Shown here piece after piece: positions 26,124 through 34,056 of a stretch of DNA of 64,000 nucleotides. How positions within the stretch are numbered: position 1 is the first letter of the stretch; the number at the start of each line of letters is the position of its first letter. The notes beneath the pieces are model-generated. The model was not told the origin of the DNA and did not search any database. It saw nothing but the letters and a program-made list of their open reading frames with translations. The stretch is from the NCBI GenBank assembly GCA_009996515.1, contig JAACZV010000002.1:246118-310117 (forward strand), in the 5' to 3' direction. A program made the translations under genes and the position numbers. Origin of the DNA: Comamonadaceae bacterium. Its GTDB lineage: Bacteria; Pseudomonadota; Gammaproteobacteria; Burkholderiales; Burkholderiaceae_C.

Positions 26124-27407
26124 ATGACTGAACTGACCTATCTCGCCGGCTTCGGCAACCAGCACCAGAGCGAGGCCGTGCCCGGCGCGCTGCCCGTGGG
26201 CCGCAACAGCCCGCAGCGCTGCGCCCACGGCCTGTACGCCGAGCTGCTGTCCGGCAGCGCCTTCACGGCGCCGCGGGCGGAGAACCAGCGCAGCTGGCTG
26301 TACCGCCGCCAGCCCTCGGTGGTCGTCGGCGGCTACCAGCCGCTGGCGCATGCGGGGTGGAAGAGCGGTGCCGCGCAGGGCGAGGCCGCGCCGCCCGACC
26401 CGCTGCGCTGGGGCCCCACGCCGCTGGCGGGCGAGGGCGATTTCGTCGATGGCCTGCGCAGCTATGCCGTCAACGGCGAGCCCGGCGTGGGCGGCATGAC
26501 GGCGCTGGCCTTCGTCGCCACGCGCGCCATGGGCCGGCGTGCGCTGGTCAATGCCGACGGCGAGATGCTCATCGTGCCCCAGCAGGGGCGGCTGCTGGTG
26601 ACCACGGAGCTGGGCCGGCTGCTGGTGGCGCCCGGCTCCATCGCGCTGCTGCCGCGCGGCATGGCGTTCAAGGTGGACCCGCTGGACGGCGCGGCGCGCG
26701 GCTATGTCTGCGAGAACCTGGGCGCCGCCTTCCGCCTGCCCGAGCTGGGCCCCATAGGGTCCAACGGCCTGGCCAACCCGCGCGACTTCGAGGCGCCCGT
26801 GGCCTGGCATGAGCAGGAGGGCGGCGCGTATGAACTCGTCAAGCGCCATGGCGGCCAGCTGTGGCGGGCCACGCAGGCCCACAGCCCCTTCAACGTCGTC
26901 GCCTGGCACGGCAACCTGGCGCCCTACCGCTGGGACACGGCGCGCTTCATGACCATCAACACGGTCAGCTTCGACCACCCGGACCCCAGCATCTTCACGG
27001 TGCTGACCAGCCCCAGCGACACGCCCGGCTGGGCCAATGTGGACTTCGTCATCTTCCCGCCGCGCTGGATGGTGGCCGAGGACACCTTCCGCCCGCCCTG
27101 GTATCACCGCAACGTGATGAGCGAGTTCATGGGCCTGGTGCTGGGCCAGTACGACGCCAAGCCCGAGGGCTTCAAGCCCGGCGGCGCCAGCCTGCACAAC
27201 AGCTATGTGCCGCACGGCCCCGACACCGAGGCCTTCGACAAGGCCAGCCATGCCGAGCTGCAGCCGCACAAGCTGGACGCCACGCTGGCCTTCATGTTCG
27301 AGACGCGCTGGCCGCTCAAACCCACCGCCTGGGCGCTGAATGACGCGCCGCTGGAGAGGACTTATGCCGACTGCTGGCAGGGTCTGAAGGAAGAATTCAA
27401 GCCATGA
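26124..27407 (+). CDS. hmgA: Homogentisate 1,2-dioxygenase
   Basis: A 427-residue ring-cleaving dioxygenase. It opens homogentisate to maleylacetoacetate using Fe(II). The cupin core carries the typical ligand region PPRWMVAEDTFRPPWYHRNV followed by SEFMGLVLGQYD, with a further His in NSYVPHGPDTEAF. The start MTELTYLAGFGNQHQSEA is canonical. It lies 28 bases after the DUF2783 gene and overlaps fahA by four bases, so the two lower-pathway enzymes are coupled. A maleylacetoacetate isomerase is not in the window. Confidence 0.95.
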   Translation: MTELTYLAGFGNQHQSEAVPGALPVGRNSPQRCAHGLYAELLSGSAFTAPRAENQRSWLYRRQPSVVVGGYQPLAHAGWKSGAAQGEAAPPDPLRWGPTPLAGEGDFVDGLRSYAVNGEPGVGGMTALAFVATRAMGRRALVNADGEMLIVPQQGRLLVTTELGRLLVAPGSIALLPRGMAFKVDPLDGAARGYVCENLGAAFRLPELGPIGSNGLANPRDFEAPVAWHEQEGGAYELVKRHGGQLWRATQAHSPFNVVAWHGNLAPYRWDTARFMTINTVSFDHPDPSIFTVLTSPSDTPGWANVDFVIFPPRWMVAEDTFRPPWYHRNVMSEFMGLVLGQYDAKPEGFKPGGASLHNSYVPHGPDTEAFDKASHAELQPHKLDATLAFMFETRWPLKPTAWALNDAPLERTYADCWQGLKEEFKP

Positions 27408-28639
27408 GCAATATCGATCACACCCATGATGCCGCGGCCCTGTCCTGGGTCGCCTCGGCCAACGACCCGGCCACCGACTTCCCGCTGCAGAACCTGCCGT
27501 TCTGCAGCTTCCGCCGTGCCGGCACGCTGGAACCCTGGCGCGTGGGCGTGGGCATAGGCGACCAGATCCTGGACCTGAGCGCTTGGGGCATCACCGAGCT
27601 GAACGCGCTGATGGCCCGCCCGCGCAGCGAGCGGCGCGCGCTGCGCCATCGCCTGTTCGACACGCTCAAGGCCGGCGCGCCCGAGATCGAGCTGCTGCCG
27701 CAGGCGCAGGCCGAGTACACGCTGCCCTGCCGCATCGGCGACTACACCGACTTCTACACCGGCATCCACCACGCCCGCGCCGTCGGCCGGCTGTTCCGTC
27801 CGGACAACCCGCTGCTGCCCAACTACCAGTGGGTGCCCATCGGCTACCACGGCCGCAGCTCCTCCATCGTCGTCAGCGGCACGCCGCTGCGCCGCCCCAA
27901 GGGCCAGGTGAAAGCTCCGGACGCCGAGGCGCCGGTCTTCAAGCCCAGCGCCCGCATCGACTGCGAGCTGGAGCTGGGCCTGTTCGTGGGCCCGGGCAAT
28001 GCGTTGGGCGAACCCTTCGGCATCGACGAGGCCGACGAGCATGCCTTCGGCCTGACGCTGCTGAACGACTGGTCGGCGCGCGACATCCAACCCTGGGAAT
28101 ACCAGCCGCTGGGGCCGTTCCTGGCCAAGAACTTCGGCACCACCATCTCGCCGTGGATCGTCACGATGGACGCGCTGGAGCCCTTCCGCATCCCGTTCAC
28201 GCGGCCCGAGGGTGACCCGCAGCCGCTGCCCTACCTGGACTCGCCGGCCCATCGCGCCAACGCCAGCTACGACATCGAGCTGGAGGTCTGGTTCAAGACG
28301 CCGGCGATGGCGCAGCCGACGCGCATCTCGCGCTCCAACCTGCGCCATGCCTACTGGTCGCTGGCGCAGATGCTGACCCACCATGCCAGCAACGGCTGCA
28401 ACCTGCAGCCCGGCGACCTGCTGGGCACCGGCACCATCAGCGGCCCGGCGCCCGAGGAGGCTGGCTCGCTGCTGGAGCTGACCCAAGGCGGCAAGCAGCT
28501 CATCAGTCTGCCGGGCGGCGAGCAGCGCACCTTCCTGCAGGACGGCGACCAGCTTGGACTGCGCGCCCATGCCGAAAAGCCGGGCTTCCGCCGTATCGGC
28601 TTCGGCGCCTGCGACGGGGTGATCCTGCCGGCCCGCTGA
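27404..28639 (+). CDS. fahA: Fumarylacetoacetase
   Basis: A 411-residue fumarylacetoacetate hydrolase, the last step of homogentisate degradation to fumarate and acetoacetate. The N-terminal domain and the FAH fold are both present, with the active-site segment DYTDFYTGIHHARAVG and metal-binding ELELGLFVG and LLNDWSARDIQ. It starts inside the hmgA stop (ATGA). A strong hairpin about 100 bases downstream marks the operon end. Confidence 0.95.
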   Translation: MSNIDHTHDAAALSWVASANDPATDFPLQNLPFCSFRRAGTLEPWRVGVGIGDQILDLSAWGITELNALMARPRSERRALRHRLFDTLKAGAPEIELLPQAQAEYTLPCRIGDYTDFYTGIHHARAVGRLFRPDNPLLPNYQWVPIGYHGRSSSIVVSGTPLRRPKGQVKAPDAEAPVFKPSARIDCELELGLFVGPGNALGEPFGIDEADEHAFGLTLLNDWSARDIQPWEYQPLGPFLAKNFGTTISPWIVTMDALEPFRIPFTRPEGDPQPLPYLDSPAHRANASYDIELEVWFKTPAMAQPTRISRSNLRHAYWSLAQMLTHHASNGCNLQPGDLLGTGTISGPAPEEAGSLLELTQGGKQLISLPGGEQRTFLQDGDQLGLRAHAEKPGFRRIGFGACDGVILPAR

Positions 28640-28738
28640 GCCGGCCGTGGGGCGGTGTGCGTGCGGCCGCTCGGAGCTTCTCCACGACCTCGGGCCTCAA
28701 GCCGGCAGCAGCCCTGGCCCTCAAGGGCGACCACAAGA

Positions 28739-28772
28739 AAAAGCCCTGCACGTTCACATGTGCAGGGCTTTT
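28739..28772. terminator. Strong hairpin terminator between fahA and the tRNA-Asn region
   Basis: A perfect 13-bp stem (28739-28751 with 28760-28772) and an eight-base loop, flanked by A runs on one side and T runs on the other, so it can work in both directions. It probably ends the homogentisate operon and, on the minus strand, the decayed tRNA unit next to it. Confidence 0.82.
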
Positions 28773-28775
28773 GAG

Positions 28776-28849
28776 TGGCTCTCCGAACAGGGTCCGAACC
28801 GGGGCAGTCGACCCGTCCGGAGTGCAGATGCTCAAACCTGGCGGCGAGA
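28776..28849 (-). pseudogene. Decayed tRNA, probably tRNA-Asn-like
   Basis: On the minus strand the 25-base 3' end matches that of the intact tRNA-Asn genes nearby at 20 of 25 positions, including GGTTCG and the terminal GAGCCA. A 5' end four bases complementary to the acceptor strand falls 74 bases upstream, the right tRNA length. The T stem and anticodon region are broken. As with the intact tRNA at 29972, a terminator follows immediately. Confidence 0.4.
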
Positions 28850-28851
28850 CC

Positions 28852-29328
28852 TCATCCGAACCACACGCTGACGATGCTTCTCTGTTCGTCTGTCTCCACG
28901 TTGAAGCGATCGGGGCGCCAATCCTTGGTGAGCACATCGCCGGTCTTGTAGACGCGGATTGGATGCCCTGGCAGTTCTGCAATCGCGCTCGGTGTTCGAG
29001 CCGTTTGCCCGCCAATGAGTTCGCCGATGCTGATCTCCCCGGCTGCAAGCTTGACCTTTTCGGAGGCCAGCGGCTTGAAGCCGCCGTCACCGGCGATGCC
29101 ATGCTTCAGGATGTCGACGCCAGCGGCTGTCAGTTCGTAGGCATTGATGGCGCCGGTCGGCATGCCGCAGAGTTGAATCATCGGCAGCTGATCTTTGCTG
29201 AAGCGGACGACGTTGGCCTCGCCGACGAGTCGAACGAGGCTGGGCAGCATTGCCTCGGGTGAAAGTCCCTTCGATGACGGATCGCATTGGACGGCGCCAT
29301 CGAACTTGTATACCCAGTTGCTTTGCAT
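28852..29328 (-). CDS. Peptidase inhibitor I78-like protein
   Basis: A 158-residue protein. The last 45 or so residues read like an I78-family inhibitor domain (PIRVYKTGDVLTKDWRPDRF then NVETDEQRSIVSV), where the family motif is a basic loop with DYRPDR. The first 100 residues (FDGAVQCDPSSKGLSPEAML onwards) are not recognised. There is no signal peptide with the ATG at 29328, which is chosen for the GGAGATCC ribosome-binding site just before it. GC content is lower than in its neighbours, and it lies between decayed tRNA-like fragments. Confidence 0.62.
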   Translation of the reverse strand: MQSNWVYKFDGAVQCDPSSKGLSPEAMLPSLVRLVGEANVVRFSKDQLPMIQLCGMPTGAINAYELTAAGVDILKHGIAGDGGFKPLASEKVKLAAGEISIGELIGGQTARTPSAIAELPGHPIRVYKTGDVLTKDWRPDRFNVETDEQRSIVSVWFG

Positions 29329-29474
29329 GCGGATCTCCCAGTAAGTGACGGGATCGTCATTGGATGGGGCTTTGCCGCTTCGAGCATCATCAGTTGTGTG
29401 GGTTGCACGTGCGTCACGATCAACAGGGGGCCTGGAGGTGGGGCGCCCGCTGGCCGTGCAACTAGACCTGGGGT

Positions 29475-29518
29475 TAGCTTGTCGACCTGGGCTAAACCCA
29501 GGGATCCACGGACTGGCA
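29475..29518 (-). pseudogene. Second tRNA-Asn remnant (3' half)
   Basis: This stretch aligns without gaps to the 3' half of the intact tRNA-Asn genes. It keeps the 11-base block CGACCTGGGCT and later AGGGA, ACGGA and CAG blocks, but the T loop is changed and the 5' half is not recognisable. It lies 450 bases from the nearest intact copy on the same strand. Confidence 0.5.
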
Positions 29519-29568
29519 GGTGCATGGCGCATCCGTCAGTTTGGATGGCGGTCGGCGTGGCGGCCCGT

Positions 29569-29910
29569 TCAGACCTTCTTCACGAACTCCGACTTCAGCC
29601 CCATCGCGCCGATGCCGTCGATCTTGCAGTCGATGTCGTGGTCGCCGTCGGTCAGGCGGATGTTCTTGACCTTGGTGCCGACCTTGACGACCAGGGACGA
29701 GCCCTTGATCTTCAGGTCCTTGATGACGGTGACGGTGTCGCCGTCCTGCAGCACATTGCCCACGGCGTCCTTGATGACGCGGACTTCTTCGCCCGCGGCC
29801 TCGGTCGGCGTGGCCGACCACTCATGGCCGCATTCGGGGCACACCAGCTGGACGCCGTCCTCGTAGGTGTAGGCAGACTGGCACTTGGGGCAGGCGGGCA
29901 GGGTGCTCAT
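29569..29910 (-). CDS. yjdM: YjdM/PhnA-type zinc-ribbon protein
   Basis: A 113-residue protein. The N-terminal zinc ribbon has two CxxC pairs (ACPKCQS and VCPECGH), and a C-terminal beta domain has [16 protein letters not shown] and the conserved [17 protein letters not shown] tail. It matches the YjdM (formerly PhnA) family, once linked to phosphonate use, whose actual role is unclear. It is followed by no obvious partner gene. Confidence 0.92.
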   Translation of the reverse strand: MSTLPACPKCQSAYTYEDGVQLVCPECGHEWSATPTEAAGEEVRVIKDAVGNVLQDGDTVTVIKDLKIKGSSLVVKVGTKVKNIRLTDGDHDIDCKIDGIGAMGLKSEFVKKV

Positions 29911-29935
29911 CGCGGGTTCTCGTTCCGGCTAAGAA

Positions 29936-29966
29936 AAAAGCCCCGCTGCTTGCGCAACGAGGCTTT
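29936..29966 (-). terminator. Terminator downstream of tRNA-Asn
   Basis: On the minus strand an imperfect hairpin (AAAGCCTCG with CGGGGCTTT, one mismatch) is followed by a T run. It lies six bases past the tRNA-Asn CCA end. Confidence 0.75.
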
Positions 29967-29971
29967 GGATT

Positions 29972-30047
29972 TGGCTCCCCGACCTGGGCTCGAACCAGGG
30001 ACCTACGGATTAACAGTCCGGCGCTCTACCGACTGAGCTATCGAGGA
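29972..30047 (-). tRNA. tRNA-Asn (anticodon GTT)
   Basis: A 76-nt tRNA with all four stems and encoded CCA. Acceptor strands TCCTCGA and TCGGGGA pair, the T loop is GGTTCGAGC, and the anticodon loop CTGTTAA gives GTT. It is the second copy of the pair. Confidence 0.96.
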
Positions 30048-30112
30048 ATCGTTCTATGTCGGCATGACAAGCGGTTGCGTCATGCGTCTTGTCGTCTTTC
30101 GACGGAGTTCTG

Positions 30113-30188
30113 TGGCTCCCCGACCTGGGCTCGAACCAGGGACCTACGGATTAACAGTCCGGCGCTCTACCGACTGAGCTATCGAGGA
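30113..30188 (-). tRNA. tRNA-Asn (anticodon GTT), first copy
   Basis: Identical in sequence to the copy at 29972-30047 and 65 bases upstream of it on the same strand, so the two are probably co-transcribed. A TATAGT -10-like hexamer precedes it. Confidence 0.96.
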
Positions 30189-30200
30189 ACAGAGCCCGCT

Positions 30201-30206
30201 ACTATA
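30201..30206 (-). promoter_or_regulatory. Candidate -10 element of the tRNA-Asn operon
   Basis: On the minus strand TATAGT lies about 13 bases before the first tRNA-Asn. A convincing -35 box at the right distance was not found. Confidence 0.4.
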
Positions 30207-30224
30207 GCAGGCTTTTCGACGGCG

Positions 30225-32360
30225 TCAGAGAAGAACTTCAAGACTGGTGCGGAAAGTCCGCGGCGCCAGCGGGTAGAGGTAGCTGTGCTCGTACTGCCAG
30301 GGCGACTCGCGCCAGGCGCGGCGGTTGGTGAGGTTGTCCACCGCGGCGCGCCAGGTCCAGGTCTGGCCGCCCACGGTCTGCGTGTAGCGCAGGCCGGCGT
30401 CGACCAGGGTCCAGGCGGGCACGGGAATGCCGTTGTCCGGCGTCGCGAAGCGCTTGCCCTCGTGGCGCAGGCCCAGCTGGGCCTGCAGGCCCGGCAGCAG
30501 GTCCTGGCGCAGCTGGGCCTTGAGCGTGGTCTGCGGCACGTTGGGCGGCACCAGGCCGTTGAGGCCGGCGTCGCTGCTGCCTTCGGTGCGGGCCTGCAGC
30601 CGCATGGCGCTGGCGAACAGACCGCCGCCGCTCCACTTCAGGTCGGCGCTGGCCTCGATGCCGCGGTGGCGGGCATGGCCGTCGATGCGGCGCTCGCAGC
30701 TGTTCTCGGCACTGCATTCCTCGAAGCCGGGCAGCAGCACGTCGCGCCAGGCCGGGCGGCGGATGTCGAAGACGGTGAGCGCGCCCTCGACGCGCTGCGT
30801 GCCGGTCTTCAGGCCGATCTCGGTCTGGCGGCTCTTCATCGCGGGCAGGGCCTGGCCGCGGTTCGTGTAGCGCGGGCGGTTGGGCACGACGTCGCTTTCG
30901 ACGCCCTGGCCCCAGCTGGCGTAGACCAGCCAGTCGCTGGCGATGGCATGGCTGAGCGCGATCCAGGGCGTGGTGACGCCTTGCGAGTAGTCCGTCGGGC
31001 GCGAGCCGTCGGTGCGCACGCTCTCGCGGTGCAGGCGCGTGTGGCGCAGGCCCAGCCAGGCCGTGGTGTCGGCGCCCAGCGCCACGCGGTCGCGCAGATA
31101 GAGCTCGTTGCTGCGCTCGTCGCGGTTGGTGTTCTCGTCGGTCAGTTCCGGGGCGGCGGGCGTGACTGCGCTGCCGTCGATGTTGCCGCTGCCGGTGTAG
31201 TTGTAGGCCTGGCGCTGGAAGCGGCTCTTGAAGCGGCTGCTCAGGCCGCCGACGGTGAGGTCATGGCGCAGGCCCGCCAGCTGCACGGGGCCGCTGGCGG
31301 ACACGTCCAGCGCCGTCGTGTCGCGGTGCTCGTTCTCGCTGCGGAAGTCGTACATGTCGTAGCTGCCGTCGGGACAGAAGCTGGACGGGTAGTAGCTGCC
31401 GTCAGCGGCGCTGCAGCCGAAGGCATAGGCCAGACGGTCGTCGGTGCGCAGGCGCTGGATGCCCAGCGTGGCCTGGGCGCGCCAGTCGCCGGCCAGCTTC
31501 TGCTGCAGGCGCAGCGAGGCGTGCGTGTTGTCGAACACGACGGGCTGGCTCCAGGGCTGGTTGTTGAGGTTGAGGTTGGGGTCGATGCGCTTGGCATCGG
31601 GCAGGCGGTCGCCCAGCAGGCTGAAGCCCTGCTGGCTGGGCTGGCTCTGGCGGTTGAACTCGACCTCGGCCTCCACCAGGGTGTCGGGGCTGATGCGCCA
31701 GTCGGCGGCCAGGGCCGCCGTGTGGGCATTGCCCTTGCTGTTGCGCAGCGTCGGGTCCAGGCGGGCCGCGGCGAGATTGACGCGCAGCCCGAACTCGCGG
31801 TTGGCGCCCAGGCGCTGCGAGTGGTCGACGCTGGCCTCCACGGTGCCGCGCTCGATGAAGCCCAGTGCCAGCGTCGTCGCGTCGTCGGCCAGCGGGCGCT
31901 TGACGACGAGGTTGACGAGGCCGGCCGGCGCGCTGGTGCCGGCCTGCATGCCGGAGCTGCCCTTGAGCACTTCCACGGCGGCCTTATTGGCCAGCGACAG
32001 CGCGGTCTCGCCGCTGATGGGCAGGCCGTCGCGCCGCAGGTTGAAGCGGTTGTCCAGGTCGAAGCCGCGCACCTTGAGCTGCGACCAGTAGCCCACCGCG
32101 TTGTAGGCGTCGGAGACGGAGGCGTCGAGCTTGGTGATGCCCGAGAGTTGGCTGATGCCCAGGTCGTCCAGCCGTTCGGCGGACAGGCTCAGCGTCTGCA
32201 TGGGCAGCCTGGCCGGCGGGTCGCCGAAGCCGGCCAGGCTGGGCGCGGCCTCGGTGGCCTTGCCGCTCACGCTGACCGTGGGCAGGGTCTGGGCGCAGGC
32301 CAGGCTGGCGGCGAGCAGCGCGGTGGCGGCGGCGAGGAGGGAAAGAGTAGGTTTTGCCAT
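30225..32360 (-). CDS. TonB-dependent receptor under TPP-riboswitch control, probable thiamine uptake
   Basis: A 711-residue outer-membrane receptor. It has a signal peptide ending at LACAQT, a plug domain (LDASVSDAYNAVGYWSQLKV, RRDGLPISGE, EVLKGSSGMQAG) and a barrel ending RTSLEVLL, an unusual end without a final Phe. The plug style resembles siderophore receptors. However, a thiamine pyrophosphate riboswitch lies in its leader, so the expected substrate is thiamine, a thiamine phosphate or a precursor. No thiamine biosynthesis gene is adjacent; the next genes are tRNAs. Confidence 0.85.
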   Translation of the reverse strand: MAKPTLSLLAAATALLAASLACAQTLPTVSVSGKATEAAPSLAGFGDPPARLPMQTLSLSAERLDDLGISQLSGITKLDASVSDAYNAVGYWSQLKVRGFDLDNRFNLRRDGLPISGETALSLANKAAVEVLKGSSGMQAGTSAPAGLVNLVVKRPLADDATTLALGFIERGTVEASVDHSQRLGANREFGLRVNLAAARLDPTLRNSKGNAHTAALAADWRISPDTLVEAEVEFNRQSQPSQQGFSLLGDRLPDAKRIDPNLNLNNQPWSQPVVFDNTHASLRLQQKLAGDWRAQATLGIQRLRTDDRLAYAFGCSAADGSYYPSSFCPDGSYDMYDFRSENEHRDTTALDVSASGPVQLAGLRHDLTVGGLSSRFKSRFQRQAYNYTGSGNIDGSAVTPAAPELTDENTNRDERSNELYLRDRVALGADTTAWLGLRHTRLHRESVRTDGSRPTDYSQGVTTPWIALSHAIASDWLVYASWGQGVESDVVPNRPRYTNRGQALPAMKSRQTEIGLKTGTQRVEGALTVFDIRRPAWRDVLLPGFEECSAENSCERRIDGHARHRGIEASADLKWSGGGLFASAMRLQARTEGSSDAGLNGLVPPNVPQTTLKAQLRQDLLPGLQAQLGLRHEGKRFATPDNGIPVPAWTLVDAGLRYTQTVGGQTWTWRAAVDNLTNRRAWRESPWQYEHSYLYPLAPRTFRTSLEVLL

Positions 32361-32401
32361 CGGAATACAAAGCGATGGCAGGTCGGCAAACGAGAACGCG
32401 A

Positions 32402-32434
32402 AAGGCCCCGGAGACGGGAACTGGGAGAGGCCTT
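32402..32434 (-). promoter_or_regulatory. Possible expression platform of the TPP riboswitch
   Basis: Between the aptamer and the receptor start, AAGGCC and GGCCTT can pair as a hairpin followed on the minus strand by TTTCG. It could act as a terminator. A ribosome-binding-site block is equally possible, and no clear Shine-Dalgarno sequence is visible. Confidence 0.3.
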
Positions 32435-32444
32435 GCTGGTCGGC

Positions 32445-32530
32445 TGCTTCCCTGCGCGAGGATTACCTCAATCAGGTTCAAAGGGACTGTCTCAGTCGAT
32501 GGCCGCTGGCCATCAACACCCCTAGCGGAG
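32445..32530 (-). promoter_or_regulatory. TPP riboswitch (THI element)
   Basis: On the minus strand the leader shows the conserved thi-box blocks in order: GGGGTG, then CTGAGA, then CCCTTTGAACCTGAT, then GAGGTAATCCTC and finally GCAGGGAAG. This is the TPP aptamer consensus. A terminator for the upstream operon lies 46 bases before it, so it has its own transcript. It should lower receptor expression when thiamine pyrophosphate is plentiful. Confidence 0.93.
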
Positions 32531-32575
32531 AGCCGCCGGCGCAGTGCACCGACGACGGGCGGATTCTAAAAGCAA

Positions 32576-32598
32576 ACGGCCCGCGCGAGGCGGGCCGT
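32576..32598 (-). terminator. Terminator at the end of the sulfate-assimilation operon
   Basis: A nine-bp GC-rich stem (32576-32584 with 32590-32598) followed on the minus strand by TTGCTTTT. It lies about 20 bases past the ferredoxin reductase stop. Confidence 0.75.
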
Positions 32599-32617
32599 GG
32601 TCCGGACGAGCGCCGGG

Positions 32618-33706
32618 TCAGTCGAACACCGGCGACTCCACGCCCAGCACCTTGTGCAGCTTGGGGCTGGTGGTGGTGTATTGCAGGTGCACGCGCTTGT
32701 CGGGGAACACGTAGGGCGCGGCACCGAAGGCCGCCAGCGCGGCCTCGTGGAAGCCGGAGAGGATGAGCTTCTTTTTGCCCGGGTAGGTGTTCACGTCGCC
32801 GACGGCGAAGATGCCGGGCACGCTGGTCTCGAACTTCTCGGTGTCGACGACGACCTGCTTGCGCTCCAGCACCAGGCCCCAGTCCGCGATGGGGCCCAGC
32901 TTGGGGCTGAGGCCGAAGAAGGCCAGCACCTGGTCGCAGGGCACGACGCGCGTGATGCCGTCGTTGCCGGTGATCTTGACGCCGGTGAGCCGGCCGTCGG
33001 CTTCGTCGATGCCGGTGGCCTGGCCCACGATGAACTGCATCTCCATCGCGTCGCAGAGCTCCTTCATCTTCGCGACGCTGGCCGGCGCGGCACGGAAGCC
33101 GTCGCGGCGGTGCACCAGGATGACGCTCTCGGCCTTGTGCGGGTTGCCGTCGGCGTGGGCGGCGCAGAAGTTCAGCGCCCAGTCCAGCGCCGAGTCGCCG
33201 CCGCCGATGATGAGCAGGTTCTTGCCGGCGAACTGGTCGGGGCTCTTGACGCGATAGTGGACCTGCGTGCCCTCGTACTTCTCGACGCCCTCCACCTTCA
33301 GCGTGCGCGGCTGGAAGCTGCCCACGCCGCCGGCGATGAACACCGTCCGGGTGAGGAACCGCGTGCCCTTGCTGGTCTCGACGAGGAAGCGGCCATCGTC
33401 CTGCTTCTGCACCACCGTGACCTCCTGGCCCAGGTGGAAGGTCGCGCCGAAGGGCGCGATCTGCTTGAGCAGGTTGTCGGTCAACTCCTTGCCGGTGCAC
33501 ATGGGCACGGCCGGGATGTCGTAGATGGGCTTGTCAGGGTACAGCTCGATGCACTGGCCGCCGGGGTAGGCCAGGCTGTCGATGATGTGGGCCTTGATCT
33601 CGAGCAGGCCCAGCTCGAACACCTGGAAGAGGCCCACCGGCCCGGCGCCGACGATGACGGCGTCGGTCTCGATGGCAGCAGGGTGCAGGGAGGCTTGTTC
33701 TTGCAT
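32618..33706 (-). CDS. Ferredoxin--NADP reductase, thioredoxin-reductase-like type
   Basis: A 362-residue flavoprotein. It has an FAD-binding [11 protein letters not shown] near residue 19, an NADP-binding [13 protein letters not shown] near 170 and the C-terminal [20 protein letters not shown]. It lacks the redox CxxC of thioredoxin reductase, as in the TrxR-like ferredoxin reductases. I used the ATG at 33706, 26 bases after fdxA. Placed at the end of the sulfate-assimilation operon, it would reduce the ferredoxin that feeds sulfite or APS reduction. Confidence 0.88.
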   Translation of the reverse strand: MQEQASLHPAAIETDAVIVGAGPVGLFQVFELGLLEIKAHIIDSLAYPGGQCIELYPDKPIYDIPAVPMCTGKELTDNLLKQIAPFGATFHLGQEVTVVQKQDDGRFLVETSKGTRFLTRTVFIAGGVGSFQPRTLKVEGVEKYEGTQVHYRVKSPDQFAGKNLLIIGGGDSALDWALNFCAAHADGNPHKAESVILVHRRDGFRAAPASVAKMKELCDAMEMQFIVGQATGIDEADGRLTGVKITGNDGITRVVPCDQVLAFFGLSPKLGPIADWGLVLERKQVVVDTEKFETSVPGIFAVGDVNTYPGKKKLILSGFHEAALAAFGAAPYVFPDKRVHLQYTTTSPKLHKVLGVESPVFD

Positions 33707-33732
33707 GCGGGGCGGCGCTGGCGCGCCGGAGT

Positions 33733-34056
33733 TCAACGGATCAGTTCGCCCAGCTTGCCCGTCTTGTCCTTCCACTCCTCGGCGTCGGGCAGGGCGGGCT
33801 TGCGCTTGGTGATACTGGGCCACTTCTTGGCCAGGTCCGCGTTGATCTTGATCATGTGGACCTGATCGCCCGGCACATCCTCCTCCGGCATGATGGCGTT
33901 GACCGGGCACTCCGGGATGCAGACGGCGCAGTCGATGCATTCATCCGGATCGATGGTCAGGAAGTTCGGGCCTTCGCGGAAGCAGTCGACCGGACAGACA
34001 TCGACGCAGTCGGTGTACTTGCAGCGGATGCAGGATTCGGTGACGACGTGGGTCAT
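33733..34056 (-). CDS. fdxA: Ferredoxin FdxA (7Fe type)
   Basis: A 107-residue ferredoxin with the FdxA cysteine pattern: [18 protein letters not shown] for the 3Fe-4S/4Fe-4S half and [16 protein letters not shown] for the second 4Fe-4S cluster. The C-terminal extension ([19 protein letters not shown]) is typical. The start overlaps the stop of the methyltransferase gene, so it is coupled to the sulfate-assimilation operon. Confidence 0.95.
   Translation of the reverse strand: MTHVVTESCIRCKYTDCVDVCPVDCFREGPNFLTIDPDECIDCAVCIPECPVNAIMPEEDVPGDQVHMIKINADLAKKWPSITKRKPALPDAEEWKDKTGKLGELIR

Noticed and set aside
28503..29102. A 199-codon minus-strand frame across the fahA end, terminator and I78-like gene
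   Set aside because: It crosses a strong terminator and overlaps two real genes; no similarity seen.
30075..32525. An 816-codon plus-strand open frame
   Set aside because: It starts inside the tRNA region, crosses a riboswitch and is antisense to the receptor; no recognisable domain.
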